From Paracoccaceae bacterium (GTDB taxonomy: Bacteria; Pseudomonadota; Alphaproteobacteria; Rhodobacterales; Rhodobacteraceae), in NCBI GenBank assembly GCA_022843025.1, contig JALHOL010000003.1:124001-188000 (forward strand): a stretch of DNA of 64,000 bases, read 5' to 3'. Below the pieces are notes generated by a model. That model was not told the origin of the DNA, did not search any database, and saw only the letters and a list, made by a program, of their open reading frames with translations. Positions 7,196-15,935 of the stretch are shown here, piece after piece (within the stretch, counting starts at the first letter, position 1; the number at the start of each line of letters is the position of its first letter). The position numbers and the translations under genes were made by a program.

Positions 7196-8451
7196 GCCGC
7201 CAGCCTTGCCCGGATCGCCTCCAGATCCGGTGCATCCGTCACGGGGCCATAAAGAGCGAGCGCCGATTTCGCCCCGACCAGCCCCGCGCCATAGGCCCGC
7301 ACATCGGCGGTAGAGACGGCGTCGATCTTTTCCACCGTTTCGGCCACGCTGGGCACCCGGCCCCAGATCGCCAGAAGGCGCGCGTTGCGTTCGGCGCGGC
7401 TGGAGGGGCTTTCCAGACCCATCAACAGCCCCGCCTTCAACTGCGCGCGGGCGCGGTTGACCTCGGCTTCGGTCATATCATCGGCGGCGCGTTTCAACTC
7501 ATCCAGCGTCAGCCCGACCAGATCGCCGATCTCTTCTTCCGACGTGCCAGCGTATACCGTGATCTGCCCGGTATCTTCATAGGCGCCGGACTGGGCAAAG
7601 ATGGAATAGCACAGCCCCCGCTCTTCGCGGATCTTCTGGAACAGGCGGCTGGACATGCCGCCGCCCATCGCGGTGGCATAGACTTGCGCGGCATAGACAT
7701 CGGGCGCGCGGTAGCCCGGCCCCTCGAACGCCAGCGCGAAATGGACCTGTTCCAGATCTTTGACCTCGCGCCGTTCACCGCCGCCAAAGCGGGCGGGTTG
7801 CAGGCGGGAATTGCCAACGGGTTTCAGATGCCCGAACAAAGCTTCGGCCTGCGCCACGATGGCGTCATGGTCCACGCCCCCGGCAGCGGCGAGGATCATC
7901 TGATCGGGGCCGTAATGTTCGGCCACAAAGCTGCGCAGATCATCGCGGCTGAAGGAAGATACCCGCTCGGTCGGCCCCAGGATCGTCCGACCAAAGGGCT
8001 GATCGGGGTAGGACACTTCCTGCAACCAGTCGAAGATGATGTCGTCGGGCGTGTCCAACGCCTGCCCGATTTCCTGCAGGATTACGTGGCGCTCCGTCTC
8101 GATATCATCGGGGTTGAACACGGGGTTCAGCACGATATCGGCAATCACATCCAAAGCCAGCGCCACATCGGGCGACAGGACGCGCGCGTAATAGGCTGTC
8201 ATCTCGCGGCTGGTATAGGCGTTGATATAGCCGCCCACATCCTCGATCTCTTCGGCGATGCGCAGCGACGAGCGGCGCTCCGTGCCCTTGAAGGCCATAT
8301 GCTCAAGGAAATGCGCGATCCCGTTCTGTTCGGCCCGCTCATGCCGCCCGCCTGCCGTAACCCAGACCCCGGCCGAGGCCGACAGCAGGCCCGGCATCGC
8401 CTCGGTCACGATGCGAAAGCCGTTCGAAAGCGTGGTGATCTTAAGGCTCAA
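7192..8451 (-). CDS. M16 family zinc metallopeptidase (mitochondrial processing peptidase-like)
   Basis: The inverted zinc motif HFLEH (H47, E50, H51) lies in QNGIAHFLEHMAFKGT, with a downstream Glu around residues 120-130 expected as third ligand. The fold matches the beta subunit of mitochondrial processing peptidase and YmxG/PqqL-type bacterial enzymes, about 420 aa with two homologous halves. There is no signal peptide, so it is probably cytoplasmic. The start is taken as TTG at 8451 (LSLKITTLSNGF): its TTGA overlaps the thrC stop, and AAAGGA stands 8 nt upstream inside thrC. The longer open frame to 8688 only shadows thrC. Translational coupling to thrC is expected. This gene commonly follows thrC in Rhodobacteraceae; its substrates are unknown. 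Confidence 0.9.
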   Translation of the reverse strand: MSLKITTLSNGFRIVTEAMPGLLSASAGVWVTAGGRHERAEQNGIAHFLEHMAFKGTERRSSLRIAEEIEDVGGYINAYTSREMTAYYARVLSPDVALALDVIADIVLNPVFNPDDIETERHVILQEIGQALDTPDDIIFDWLQEVSYPDQPFGRTILGPTERVSSFSRDDLRSFVAEHYGPDQMILAAAGGVDHDAIVAQAEALFGHLKPVGNSRLQPARFGGGERREVKDLEQVHFALAFEGPGYRAPDVYAAQVYATAMGGGMSSRLFQKIREERGLCYSIFAQSGAYEDTGQITVYAGTSEEEIGDLVGLTLDELKRAADDMTEAEVNRARAQLKAGLLMGLESPSSRAERNARLLAIWGRVPSVAETVEKIDAVSTADVRAYGAGLVGAKSALALYGPVTDAPDLEAIRARLAA

Positions 8452-9833
8452 CGGCCGGTCCTTTCGCGAATGATGGCCTGCAATGCGGCCAGATCGTTGG
8501 CAACCCGCGTCAGACGTTCGGGCCGGTCGTACAGATCGCCCATCCGGGCGGGCAGCGCGGGCCGCACGCCCATCGCGCCTTCGACGGCATCGGGGAACTT
8601 CGCCGGATGCGCGGTGGCCAGCGTGATCATCGGCACATCGCCCAGATGTTCCTCGGCCACCTTCACGCCCACGGCGGAATGGGGGCACAGCACCTCGCCC
8701 GTCCGGGCATAGGCGGCGCGGATGGTGGCGACCGTCTCCTCCTCGGAGCAGCGACCCGAGGCGAAGGTTCCGCGCAGCATTTCCAGCGCGCCTTGGCTGA
8801 TGGCAAAGCCACCGGCCTTCAACTCGGCCATAAGCTGCGCCACTGCCCCGCCATCACGGCCATAAGCATCAAACAGCGCGCGCTCAAAGTTGGAAGACAC
8901 CTGAATATCCATCGACGGGCTGATCGACGGGCGCACGCCATCGGTGACATAGGACCCCGACCGTATGGCGCGATCCAGAATGTCGTTCTGGTTGGTGGCA
9001 ATCACCAGCTTGTCGATCGGCAGCCCCATGCTGCGCGCGATGTATCCGGCGAAGATATCGCCGAAATTCCCCGTCGGCACGGTAAAGGACACCGCCCGAT
9101 GCGGCGCACCCAAGGAGACCGCGGAGGAGAAGTAATAGACCACCTGCGCCAGAACCCGCGCCCAGTTGATGCTGTTTACCCCCGCCAGCCGCACGCCATC
9201 GCGGAAGGCGAAATCGTTGAACATGTCCTTCACGCGGGCCTGACAATCATCGAAATCGCCATCCATCGCCAACGCGTGGACGTTCGCCTCAGCAGGCGTG
9301 GTCATCTGCCGGCGCTGCACTTCGGACACGCGGCCATGCGGATACAGGATAAAGAGGTCTACATTCGCCAGCCCCCGGAACGCCTCCATCGCCGCCGATC
9401 CGGTATCGCCGCTGGTGGCGCCGACAATCGTGATCCGCTCGCCCGATTTCGCCAGCGCCGCCTGCATCATCTGCCCGATGAGCTGCATTGCGAAATCCTT
9501 GAAGGCCAGCGTCGGCCCGTGGAACAGCTCCAGCAGGAAATGGTTCGGCCCCAATTGCACCAGCGGCGCGCGGGCATCATGGCCGAAACCTGCATAGGCC
9601 TTGGCGATCAGACCGCGAAACTCGGCCTCGGAAAACAGACCGCCCAGATAGGGCCACATCACGCGAAAGGCGACTTCTTCATAGGGCTGGCCAGCCAGCG
9701 CCGCGATATCGGCCTTTGCCATCACCGGCACCGCTTCGGGGACGTAAAGCCCACCGTCGCGGGCAAGGCCCGTCATCATCGCTTCGCCGAAAGTCAGAAC
9801 CGGTGCCGCCCCGCGGGTCGAGATGTAATTCAT
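8448..9833 (-). CDS. thrC: Threonine synthase
   Basis: A 461-aa PLP enzyme converting O-phospho-L-homoserine to L-threonine. The N-terminus MNYISTRGAAPVLTFGEAM and TGLARDGGLYVPE is diagnostic for the long ThrC class. The Schiff-base lysine lies in HGPTLAFKDFAMQL (K112). GATSGDTGSAAMEAF is the phosphate-binding loop. The start at 9833 is preferred to the ATG two codons upstream because GAAGG then sits 7 nt away. The gene lies 10 bp after surf1 and overlaps the M16 peptidase start, so it appears to be transcribed with the cytochrome oxidase assembly genes. Confidence 0.95.
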   Translation of the reverse strand: MNYISTRGAAPVLTFGEAMMTGLARDGGLYVPEAVPVMAKADIAALAGQPYEEVAFRVMWPYLGGLFSEAEFRGLIAKAYAGFGHDARAPLVQLGPNHFLLELFHGPTLAFKDFAMQLIGQMMQAALAKSGERITIVGATSGDTGSAAMEAFRGLANVDLFILYPHGRVSEVQRRQMTTPAEANVHALAMDGDFDDCQARVKDMFNDFAFRDGVRLAGVNSINWARVLAQVVYYFSSAVSLGAPHRAVSFTVPTGNFGDIFAGYIARSMGLPIDKLVIATNQNDILDRAIRSGSYVTDGVRPSISPSMDIQVSSNFERALFDAYGRDGGAVAQLMAELKAGGFAISQGALEMLRGTFASGRCSEEETVATIRAAYARTGEVLCPHSAVGVKVAEEHLGDVPMITLATAHPAKFPDAVEGAMGVRPALPARMGDLYDRPERLTRVANDLAALQAIIRERTGR

Positions 9834-9843
9834 CGTCATGCCT

Positions 9844-10515
9844 TCAAACCGTCCGCTGCCTGATACGCCACAGAAGATACGCTGTCATCCCCAGCCAGAC
9901 TGCCGCCAGCGAAAACCACGTGATGGCGTAATTCATGTGGTCATTGGGAATATCCGACGTGTCTACCGGCATCGGCTCAATCGCGCCACCGGTCGGCTTG
10001 CGCGCGACAATAAATGTCGGCTCCGTTTTCAATGCCGCCGCCAAAGCCCCCACATCCCGCGCGAACCACAGCCCGGTCGTTGCATCCGGCGGCGGGGTAA
10101 AGCCGTCCGTCTCATCCGGCCAATGCAGATTGCCCTCAATCACCGCGGGCCCCGACTCGCGCGGATTGGCGCGGTCATCGTCGCGCAGGAACCCGCGATC
10201 CACCAGCACGCGCCGACCATGCAGCGTCTCGAACACCTCAATCACTCGCACCCCAGCACCAATCTGCTTGCGGCTGACCAGCACATCCGCATGTTCCCCG
10301 GTAAAGCGTCCCTCTGCCGTCACCGGCATATAGCGATCCGCCTCCCGGTCGGGGTTTGCAGGCAAGGGCACCGCAGCATCCGAGATGCGCGCGGAAATAT
10401 CGGCAAGCACAGCCTCTTTCCACGCCAGCCGCTGCATCTGCCAAATACCCAGCGAAATCAGGATTGCCCCACCCAAAAGGCCAATGGCCAAGGGAAAGAT
10501 CATGCGGCGCAACAT
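9844..10515 (-). CDS. SURF1 family cytochrome c oxidase assembly protein
   Basis: A 223-aa inner-membrane protein with the SURF1 layout: one N-terminal transmembrane helix (IFPLAIGLLGGAILISLGIW), a periplasmic domain, and one C-terminal helix (ITWFSLAAVWLGMTAYLLW). The conserved signature GIWQMQRLAWKE follows the first helix, and DHMNYAITWF precedes the second. In Paracoccus, Surf1 proteins bind heme a and insert it into oxidase subunit I. It lies downstream of ctaE, as in many Rhodobacterales oxidase clusters. The intergenic stretch before it holds two hairpins that may set its expression apart from the oxidase subunits. Confidence 0.93.
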   Translation of the reverse strand: MLRRMIFPLAIGLLGGAILISLGIWQMQRLAWKEAVLADISARISDAAVPLPANPDREADRYMPVTAEGRFTGEHADVLVSRKQIGAGVRVIEVFETLHGRRVLVDRGFLRDDDRANPRESGPAVIEGNLHWPDETDGFTPPPDATTGLWFARDVGALAAALKTEPTFIVARKPTGGAIEPMPVDTSDIPNDHMNYAITWFSLAAVWLGMTAYLLWRIRQRTV

Positions 10516-10538
10516 GGCAAAAGCCTCCGGTCAAAAGG

Positions 10539-10604
10539 AAAGGCGCGCACCCGACCGGGTCCGCGCCTTTCGGCAAAGGGGTGGGGGGCGGGGCGCCGCC
10601 CCCC
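10539..10604 (-). terminator. Two hairpins between ctaE and surf1, terminator-like
   Basis: AAAGGCGCG (10539-10547) pairs with CGCGCCTTT (10562-10570) around an inner ACCC/GGGT stem. GGGGGGCG (10583-10590) pairs with CGCCCCCC (10597-10604). They follow ctaE on the minus strand. The T-tract is weak, so partial termination or mRNA 3'-end protection is as likely as full termination. Confidence 0.55.
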
Positions 10605-10626
10605 TCGCCACGATCACCGCAAGGGT

Positions 10627-11427
10627 TCAGCGACCCCAGACATAGATCGAGGCAAACAGGAACAGCCAGACCACATCGACAAAGTGCCAGTACCAAGCGG
10701 CCGCCTCAAAGCCGATATGCTTTTCGGGGGTGAAATGGCCCTTGATGGCGCGGATCAGGCAGACGGTCAGAAAGATCGTCCCGATCACCACATGGAACCC
10801 GTGGAACCCGGTCGCCATGAAGAAGTTGGCACCATAGATGTTGCCTGCAAAGCCAAAGGCGGCGTGGCTGTATTCATAGGCCTGAAAGCCGGTGAAGACG
10901 ATGCCAAGAACAATCGCCAGCGCGAGGCCGTTGATCAGATCCTTGCGGTTGTTCTCATGCACCAGCGCATGATGCGCCCAAGTGGCGGCAGCACCCGAAC
11001 ACAGCAGGATCAGCGTGTTGATCAGCGGCAGATGCCACGGATCGAACGTCTCGATCCCCGCCGGGGGCCAGACGCCATCCACCGCGGGGCTCAGCGGCCC
11101 CATCGGGTACAGCGCGTGCTTGAAGAACGACCAGAACCACGCTGCGAAGAACATCACTTCCGACATGATGAACATGATGAAGCCATAGCGCAGACCAATC
11201 CGCACCACCGGGGTGTGATCGCCAACCTGGCTTTCCTTCACCACATCGGCCCACCAGCCGAACATGACGTAAAGCACGCCGACAAAGCCGATCAGCCCCA
11301 GCCAAGGCCCGCTGCCATGCATCCAGAGCACCGCACCAAACAGCATAACAAAGGCCGACACTGCCGAAAGGAACGGCCAGATCGACGGCGGCAGAATGTG
11401 GTAATCGTGGTTCTTGGCATGTGCCAT
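10627..11427 (-). CDS. ctaE: Cytochrome c oxidase subunit III
   Basis: A 266-aa integral membrane protein with seven hydrophobic segments, the standard aa3-type subunit III. It opens [19 protein letters not shown] and contains [20 protein letters not shown] and the C-terminal [18 protein letters not shown], all strongly conserved in this subunit. It stabilises subunit I and takes part in proton uptake of the terminal oxidase in the inner membrane. It follows ctaG by 22 bp. Subunit I (ctaD) is not in the window, which is normal for Rhodobacteraceae, where ctaD is unlinked. Confidence 0.97.
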   Translation of the reverse strand: MAHAKNHDYHILPPSIWPFLSAVSAFVMLFGAVLWMHGSGPWLGLIGFVGVLYVMFGWWADVVKESQVGDHTPVVRIGLRYGFIMFIMSEVMFFAAWFWSFFKHALYPMGPLSPAVDGVWPPAGIETFDPWHLPLINTLILLCSGAAATWAHHALVHENNRKDLINGLALAIVLGIVFTGFQAYEYSHAAFGFAGNIYGANFFMATGFHGFHVVIGTIFLTVCLIRAIKGHFTPEKHIGFEAAAWYWHFVDVVWLFLFASIYVWGR

Positions 11428-11449
11428 TCCGGGTCCCTCGCGTTTCTTG

Positions 11450-12019
11450 TTAGTTTACCGCCTCACCCGTGGCTGCATCAAGTGCAGCCTGTTCTTCGGG
11501 CAGAGCGGTTTGATAGAATGTGTAGGACAGCGTGATCTCTTTCACGAACTGGCCTTCGGCGTCTTTCACGATCTCCGGATCGACGAAAAAGCTGACGGGC
11601 ATCTGCACCCGTTCGCCGGGTTGCAGGACCTGTTCGGTAAAGCAGAAGCAGGCGATCTTGTTGAAATAACCGCCTGCGGCTTCGGGCGCTACGTTAAAGC
11701 TGGCCGTCCCAGCCACCACCCGATCCGTCGGGTTGTAAGCTTCATAGAAGGCAAGGGCATTCTCGCCGATGCGCACGGTCATCTCGCGCTGCACCGGGCG
11801 GAAGGTCCATGGCATGCCCCGCTCCAGCGAGGCATCGAATTTCACGACGACCGTCTGATCCAGAATCGTATCCGGCGCCGCTTCCGCGACCCCCGTGGTG
11901 CCGCCAAAGCCAGTGACCCGGCAGAACCAATCATAGAAAGGCACCGCAGCAAAGGACATCGACGCCATCAGCGCCACCACGCCCACCAGATAGGCTGCCG
12001 TCTTGTTCTGCCCTGTCAT
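11450..12019 (-). CDS. ctaG: Cytochrome c oxidase assembly protein CtaG (Cox11 family)
   Basis: A 189-aa copper chaperone with one N-terminal membrane anchor ([20 protein letters not shown]) and a periplasmic immunoglobulin-like domain. The copper-binding motif is CFCF in [15 protein letters not shown], followed by the conserved [11 protein letters not shown]. Cox11 proteins deliver copper to the CuB site of subunit I. Its start overlaps the preceding small gene (ATGA), so translation is coupled. Motif and context make the call firm. Confidence 0.96.
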   Translation of the reverse strand: MTGQNKTAAYLVGVVALMASMSFAAVPFYDWFCRVTGFGGTTGVAEAAPDTILDQTVVVKFDASLERGMPWTFRPVQREMTVRIGENALAFYEAYNPTDRVVAGTASFNVAPEAAGGYFNKIACFCFTEQVLQPGERVQMPVSFFVDPEIVKDAEGQFVKEITLSYTFYQTALPEEQAALDAATGEAVN

Positions 12020-12207
12020 TGCCCCTCCTCTTCGGTTGCCAATTCCGGGCGCACCGAATTGTCAAACCCCTGCATCGGATCGCCGCGCGTGACCTTCACC
12101 ACGGTCAGCGCAAAGACCAGCACGATGAACAGGCCCAGCGTCACCGCCACACCCACATTCCGGCCCAGCCGCCGCTTGTGAATTTCATGCTCCGGACGAA
12201 AGGCCAT
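12016..12207 (-). CDS. Small single-pass membrane protein of the cytochrome oxidase cluster
   Basis: A 63-aa protein: a basic N-terminus (MAFRPEHEIHKRRLGRNVG), one transmembrane helix (VAVTLGLFIVLVFALTVVKV), and a short periplasmic tail ending [10 protein letters not shown]. Small open frames of this design sit between ctaB and ctaG in Paracoccus and Rhodobacter oxidase clusters. No biochemical role can be read from the sequence; assembly or stabilisation of the oxidase is inference from context. ATG at 12207 overlaps the ctaB stop (TGATG) and the gene's own stop overlaps the ctaG start, so it is translated as part of a coupled chain. A GTG two codons upstream is an alternative start. Confidence 0.8.
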   Translation of the reverse strand: MAFRPEHEIHKRRLGRNVGVAVTLGLFIVLVFALTVVKVTRGDPMQGFDNSVRPELATEEEGQ

Positions 12208-13139
12208 CACCACCCCCCCAGTCCATAGGGCTTCAACGCCGCCTCGGCCAGAAACGCCCCGAACAGCAGGAACAGGTAATACAGCGAAAACCGGAACACC
12301 GATTTCTCGGTGGCATAGCTGTCTGCCTCTGCCGCCGCTTCATCGCGCCGCCAGATGCGCCATGCCCCGATCAGGAACCACACGTTCAGCAGCACTGCCG
12401 CCGTCAGATAGACCGGGCCGCCGATGCTGGTAAAGGCCGCGCCGATGGCGACGGGGGCCAGCAGGATGGTATAGATCAGGATATGGTTGCGGGTTGACCT
12501 GCGCCCATGCGTCACCGTCAACATCGGCACGCCGGCGTTGGAATAGTCATCCTTCATGAACAGCGCCAACGCCCAGAAATGGGGCGGCGTCCACATGAAG
12601 ATCAGTGCGAACATCAGCAGGCTTTCGATAGAAACCGTTCCCGTCGCGCAGGCCCAGCCGATCATGGGCGGAAAGGCCCCAGCCGCGCCGCCAATGACGA
12701 TGTTCTGCGGCGTGGACCGCTTCAGCCACATCGAATAGACGACCGCATAGAAAAAGATCGTAAATGCCAGCAGCGCCGCCGCCAGCCAGTTCGCCGCCAG
12801 CCCCAGCATCACCACCGACAGGCCCGAAAGCGCCAGCCCAACCGCCAAGGCCTCGCCCGCCTCGACCTTGCCAGCAGGCACGGGGCGGCTTTTGGTGCGG
12901 CGCATCACAGCGTCGATATCGGCATCCCACCACATGTTCAGCGCGCCCGAGGCCCCTGCCCCAAGCGCAATGAACAGGATCGACGCAAAGGCAATCACCG
13001 GATGCACGCCAACCGGGGCCACCAGCAGCCCGACCAGCGCCGTGAACACCACCAGCGACATCACGCGCGGTTTCAGCAACTGCACATAGTCGCCAAAACC
13101 TGCCTCGCCGGGCGCTTCAAAGGCGCGGGTATCGCTCAT
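12207..13139 (-). CDS. ctaB: Protoheme IX farnesyltransferase (heme O synthase)
   Basis: A 310-aa polytopic membrane prenyltransferase of the UbiA superfamily. The first allylic-diphosphate/Mg motif is NMWWDADIDAVMRRTKSRP (NxxxDxxxD) and the second is DDYSNAGVPML, both characteristic of CtaB/CyoE. It adds a farnesyl group to heme B to make heme O, the precursor of heme A for the aa3 oxidase. It lies 71 bp after ctaC and overlaps the small membrane-protein gene. Confidence 0.97.
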   Translation of the reverse strand: MSDTRAFEAPGEAGFGDYVQLLKPRVMSLVVFTALVGLLVAPVGVHPVIAFASILFIALGAGASGALNMWWDADIDAVMRRTKSRPVPAGKVEAGEALAVGLALSGLSVVMLGLAANWLAAALLAFTIFFYAVVYSMWLKRSTPQNIVIGGAAGAFPPMIGWACATGTVSIESLLMFALIFMWTPPHFWALALFMKDDYSNAGVPMLTVTHGRRSTRNHILIYTILLAPVAIGAAFTSIGGPVYLTAAVLLNVWFLIGAWRIWRRDEAAAEADSYATEKSVFRFSLYYLFLLFGAFLAEAALKPYGLGGW

Positions 13140-13210
13140 CTGTCTGTCTTCCTATCGGTGGGTGAAATGCCCCGGCGCACCGGGGCAACCCCTGCCTGTC
13201 ACGGCTTGTG

Positions 13211-14101
13211 TCAGTTCGAGGCGACGTCGACCGACGTTGCCAGATCGGCATCCGACAGCATCACGTCGCCTGCCTCGGCCTTGGCAACCCAAGCGGCATA
13301 GGCCTCTTCCGACACGACCTTCACGGTGATGGGCATGTAGGCATGGTCCTTGCCACACAGTTCAGAGCACTGACCGAAGTAGATGCCTTCCCGCTCTGCC
13401 GCGAACCACAGCTGTGCCAAACGGCCCGGCACGGCATCCTGCATCACGCCAAAGGCCGGGATCTTCCACGAATGGATCACGTCGGCAGCCGTCACGTTCA
13501 TCACAACCGTCTTGCCCACGGGCACCACCACAGCCGTGTCGGTGGCCAGCAGGTACTGGTTGTCTTCATAGCCGAATTCGGCCAGCTGCTCGCGTTGCAG
13601 CATGAAGCTGTCAAAGGCGATCGGCGCGGCTTCCGGGTCTTCGGTCACGCCGTTGTCGGTGTATTCATAGGACCAGTACCACTGCGCGCCCGTCACCTTG
13701 ATCGTGACATCCGCCACCGGAATTTCCTGCTGCTTGAACAGCACCGGCAGCGAGAAGGCCCCGATGAACACCAGGATCAGGATCGGCACAACCGTCCATG
13801 CCACTTCCAGCGGGCTGTTATGCGTAAAGGTTGCCGGCGTCTTGTTGCGCTTTTCGCTGTAGCGGAACATGACCCAAAGCAGCAGCGCCGTTACGAAGAT
13901 GGTGATCACCGTGATGATGATCAGGATCATGTGATCCAGCCCCTGCAAATCGCGCGCAAGCTCTGTGGCCGGCGGCTGAAAGCCCATCTTCTCCGGCAAG
14001 GGCTGACCCACGACCTCAAGCCCCTGCGCAAAGGCCGTGCCAGACAGAAGCAAGCCGGTGCCAGCAGCAGCCACAGCTTTCATAGTGGTCAAAAGACGCA
14101 T
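13211..14101 (-). CDS. ctaC: Cytochrome c oxidase subunit II
   Basis: A 296-aa precursor with a signal peptide (MRLLTTMKAVAAAGTGLLLS...GTAFA), two transmembrane helices (about residues 57-80 and 100-122) and a periplasmic cupredoxin domain. The CuA ligands are all visible: H210 in DVIHSWKIP, C245, E247 and C249 in GQCSELCGKDH, H253 and M256. The aromatic entry patch GAQWYWSYEY is intact. It accepts electrons from cytochrome c. It is the first gene of the minus-strand oxidase operon and diverges from tldD. An open frame extends upstream to 14440, but the signal peptide sets the start at 14101. Confidence 0.96.
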   Translation of the reverse strand: MRLLTTMKAVAAAGTGLLLSGTAFAQGLEVVGQPLPEKMGFQPPATELARDLQGLDHMILIIITVITIFVTALLLWVMFRYSEKRNKTPATFTHNSPLEVAWTVVPILILVFIGAFSLPVLFKQQEIPVADVTIKVTGAQWYWSYEYTDNGVTEDPEAAPIAFDSFMLQREQLAEFGYEDNQYLLATDTAVVVPVGKTVVMNVTAADVIHSWKIPAFGVMQDAVPGRLAQLWFAAEREGIYFGQCSELCGKDHAYMPITVKVVSEEAYAAWVAKAEAGDVMLSDADLATSVDVASN

Positions 14102-14285
14102 GTTCTTATCCCGTTCGCGTGCGCGGCCTTGGGCCGCTGCCGTTTTCCCCGCACGTTGCCCGCAACAGACAGCCGCGCAGAATCCCGTTGTTTCCTGTTC
14201 GCTTGAAACCATATTAAGGCCTCTACAGCAAGCCAAAGCGTTGCGGCAAAAGCGCGCCGCTTGACCCAGATCAAGGACAGCCCCC

Positions 14286-15707
14286 ATGACCGATGCCCCT
14301 TTCCGCCCCTTCGAGACGGCACTGGATGAAGGGGCAGCCCTGGCGATCCTGCGCGACGCCACGGCCGGGGCCGATGACGGCGAGCTTTTCCTTGAACGCA
14401 AACGCTCCGAGGCGATCGTGCTGGACGATGGCCGCATCAAGACGGCCGCCTATGACGCCTCCGAAGGGTTCGGCCTGCGCGCCGTGCGGGGCGAGGTTGC
14501 GGGCTATGCCCATTCAACCGAAATCTCTGAAAAAGCCCTGCGCCGCGCGTCCGAAACCGCACGCATTGCCGTGGGCGATGGGGGCGGCACGCTGGCCGCA
14601 TCGCCCAAAGGCACCAATACCCGCCTTTATGGCGATGCTGACCCGATGCTGGACGCCACTTTCGCGGGCAAACTGGACCTGCTGAAGGAGATTGACGCCT
14701 ATGCCCGCGCGCTTGACCCCCGCGTGGTGCAGGTGTCGGCAACGCTTGCTGCGGGCCTGCAAGAGGTGGAAATCCTGCGCCCCGAAGGCCTGCGCCTTGC
14801 TGACATCCGCCCGATGGCGCGGCTGAACGTATCGGTAATCGTTGAACAGAATGGCCGCCGCGAACAGGGCGGCACGGGCGGCGGTGGCCGCTTCGGCCTG
14901 GCCCGTCTGATGGAGCGCAGCCACTGGCAACCCATGGTGGCCGAGGCGCTGCGGATTGCTCTGGTCAACCTTGACGCTGTCCCTGCGCCTGCGGGGATGA
15001 TGGATGTGGTCCTTGGTCCCGGCTGGCCCGGCATCCTGCTGCATGAGGCGATCGGTCACGGGCTGGAGGGCGACTTCAACCGCAAACAGACCTCGGCCTT
15101 TGCGGGCCTGATGGGCAGCCGCATCGCCGCAGCGGGGGTGACAGTGTTGGATGATGGCACCATTCCCGACCGGCGCGGGTCAATCAGCGTCGATGACGAA
15201 GGCACGCCTTCGGGCAAGAATGTGCTGATCGAGGATGGCATCCTTGTGGGCTACATGCAGGATCGCCAGAACGCCCGCCTGATGGGCGTGGCCCCCACCG
15301 GCAACGGGCGGCGCGAAAGCTTCGCCCATATTCCGATGCCGCGCATGACGAATACCTACATGCTGGCCGGCCCGGATGATCCCGCCGCGATCCTCGCTGA
15401 TCTGAAGGATGGCATCTATGCCGTGGGCTTCGGCGGCGGTCAGGTCGATATCACCAATGGCAAGTTCGTGTTTTCCTGCACCGAGGCCTACCGCGTGCAG
15501 AACGGCAAGATCGGCGCCCCGGTCAAGGGTGCCACACTGATCGGCGACGGGGCCACCGCCCTGCGACAGATCCGCGCCATCGGCAATGATCTGGCGCTGG
15601 ATCCCGGCATCGGCAATTGCGGCAAGGCGGGGCAATGGGTGCCGGTGGGCGTTGGGCAGCCTACCTTGCTGATCGGGGGCCTCACCGTCGGCGGCAGCGC
15701 GGCCTGA
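14286..15707 (+). CDS. tldD: Metalloprotease TldD
   Basis: A 473-aa member of the TldD/PmbA family. The zinc motif HExxxH is HEAIGHGLEGD (H253, E254, H258), which marks the TldD subunit; the PmbA/TldE partner lacks it. Conserved C-terminal segments VGFGGGQVDITNGKFVFSCTEAY and IGNCGKAGQWVPVGVGQPTL are present. With TldE it forms a heterodimeric protease that trims unfolded peptides and matures ribosomally made peptides such as microcin B17. No TldE gene or peptide cluster is adjacent. The divergent arrangement with ctaC recurs in this family of bacteria. Confidence 0.95.
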   Translation: MTDAPFRPFETALDEGAALAILRDATAGADDGELFLERKRSEAIVLDDGRIKTAAYDASEGFGLRAVRGEVAGYAHSTEISEKALRRASETARIAVGDGGGTLAASPKGTNTRLYGDADPMLDATFAGKLDLLKEIDAYARALDPRVVQVSATLAAGLQEVEILRPEGLRLADIRPMARLNVSVIVEQNGRREQGGTGGGGRFGLARLMERSHWQPMVAEALRIALVNLDAVPAPAGMMDVVLGPGWPGILLHEAIGHGLEGDFNRKQTSAFAGLMGSRIAAAGVTVLDDGTIPDRRGSISVDDEGTPSGKNVLIEDGILVGYMQDRQNARLMGVAPTGNGRRESFAHIPMPRMTNTYMLAGPDDPAAILADLKDGIYAVGFGGGQVDITNGKFVFSCTEAYRVQNGKIGAPVKGATLIGDGATALRQIRAIGNDLALDPGIGNCGKAGQWVPVGVGQPTLLIGGLTVGGSAA

Positions 15708-15720
15708 GATGTTGGTACGG

Positions 15721-15902
15721 GGGGCTGTCTGCCCCCCACGGCGCGTGCCGCGCCTCCCCCCGAGGATATTTGACCAGACGAGAGGCAGCAGGATCAACAG
15801 GTTTGGGCATTCAAACTGGCGATAATCCACCTGCCCTATCTTCTCTGCGAAAGTATCCTCGGGGGTGAATGGGCCGCAGGCCCAGAGGGGGCAGACAGCC
15901 CC
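15721..15902. repeat. Large imperfect inverted repeat between convergent tldD and tex
   Basis: The left arm (15721-15771) begins GGGGCTGTCTGCCCCC and ends CCCCCGAGGATATTT. The right arm (15850-15902) is its reverse complement with a different middle: AAAGTATCCTCGGGGG ... GGGGGCAGACAGCCCC. Each arm itself holds a small variable palindrome (GGCGCGTGCCGCGCC on the left, GGGCCGCAGGCCC on the right). Related G/C-run plus GAGGATATTT elements are familiar intergenic repeats in Rhodobacteraceae. Placement between two convergent stop codons suggests a bidirectional terminator. Confidence 0.75.
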
Positions 15903-15935
15903 TTTTTCTTTTCACCGCAAAGGCCCGGCGCGCTT

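Noticed and set aside
9838-11535. A 565-codon plus-strand open frame opposite surf1 and ctaE
   Set aside because: Both minus-strand genes are firmly identified; the plus-strand translation is a basic, His/Gln-rich shadow.
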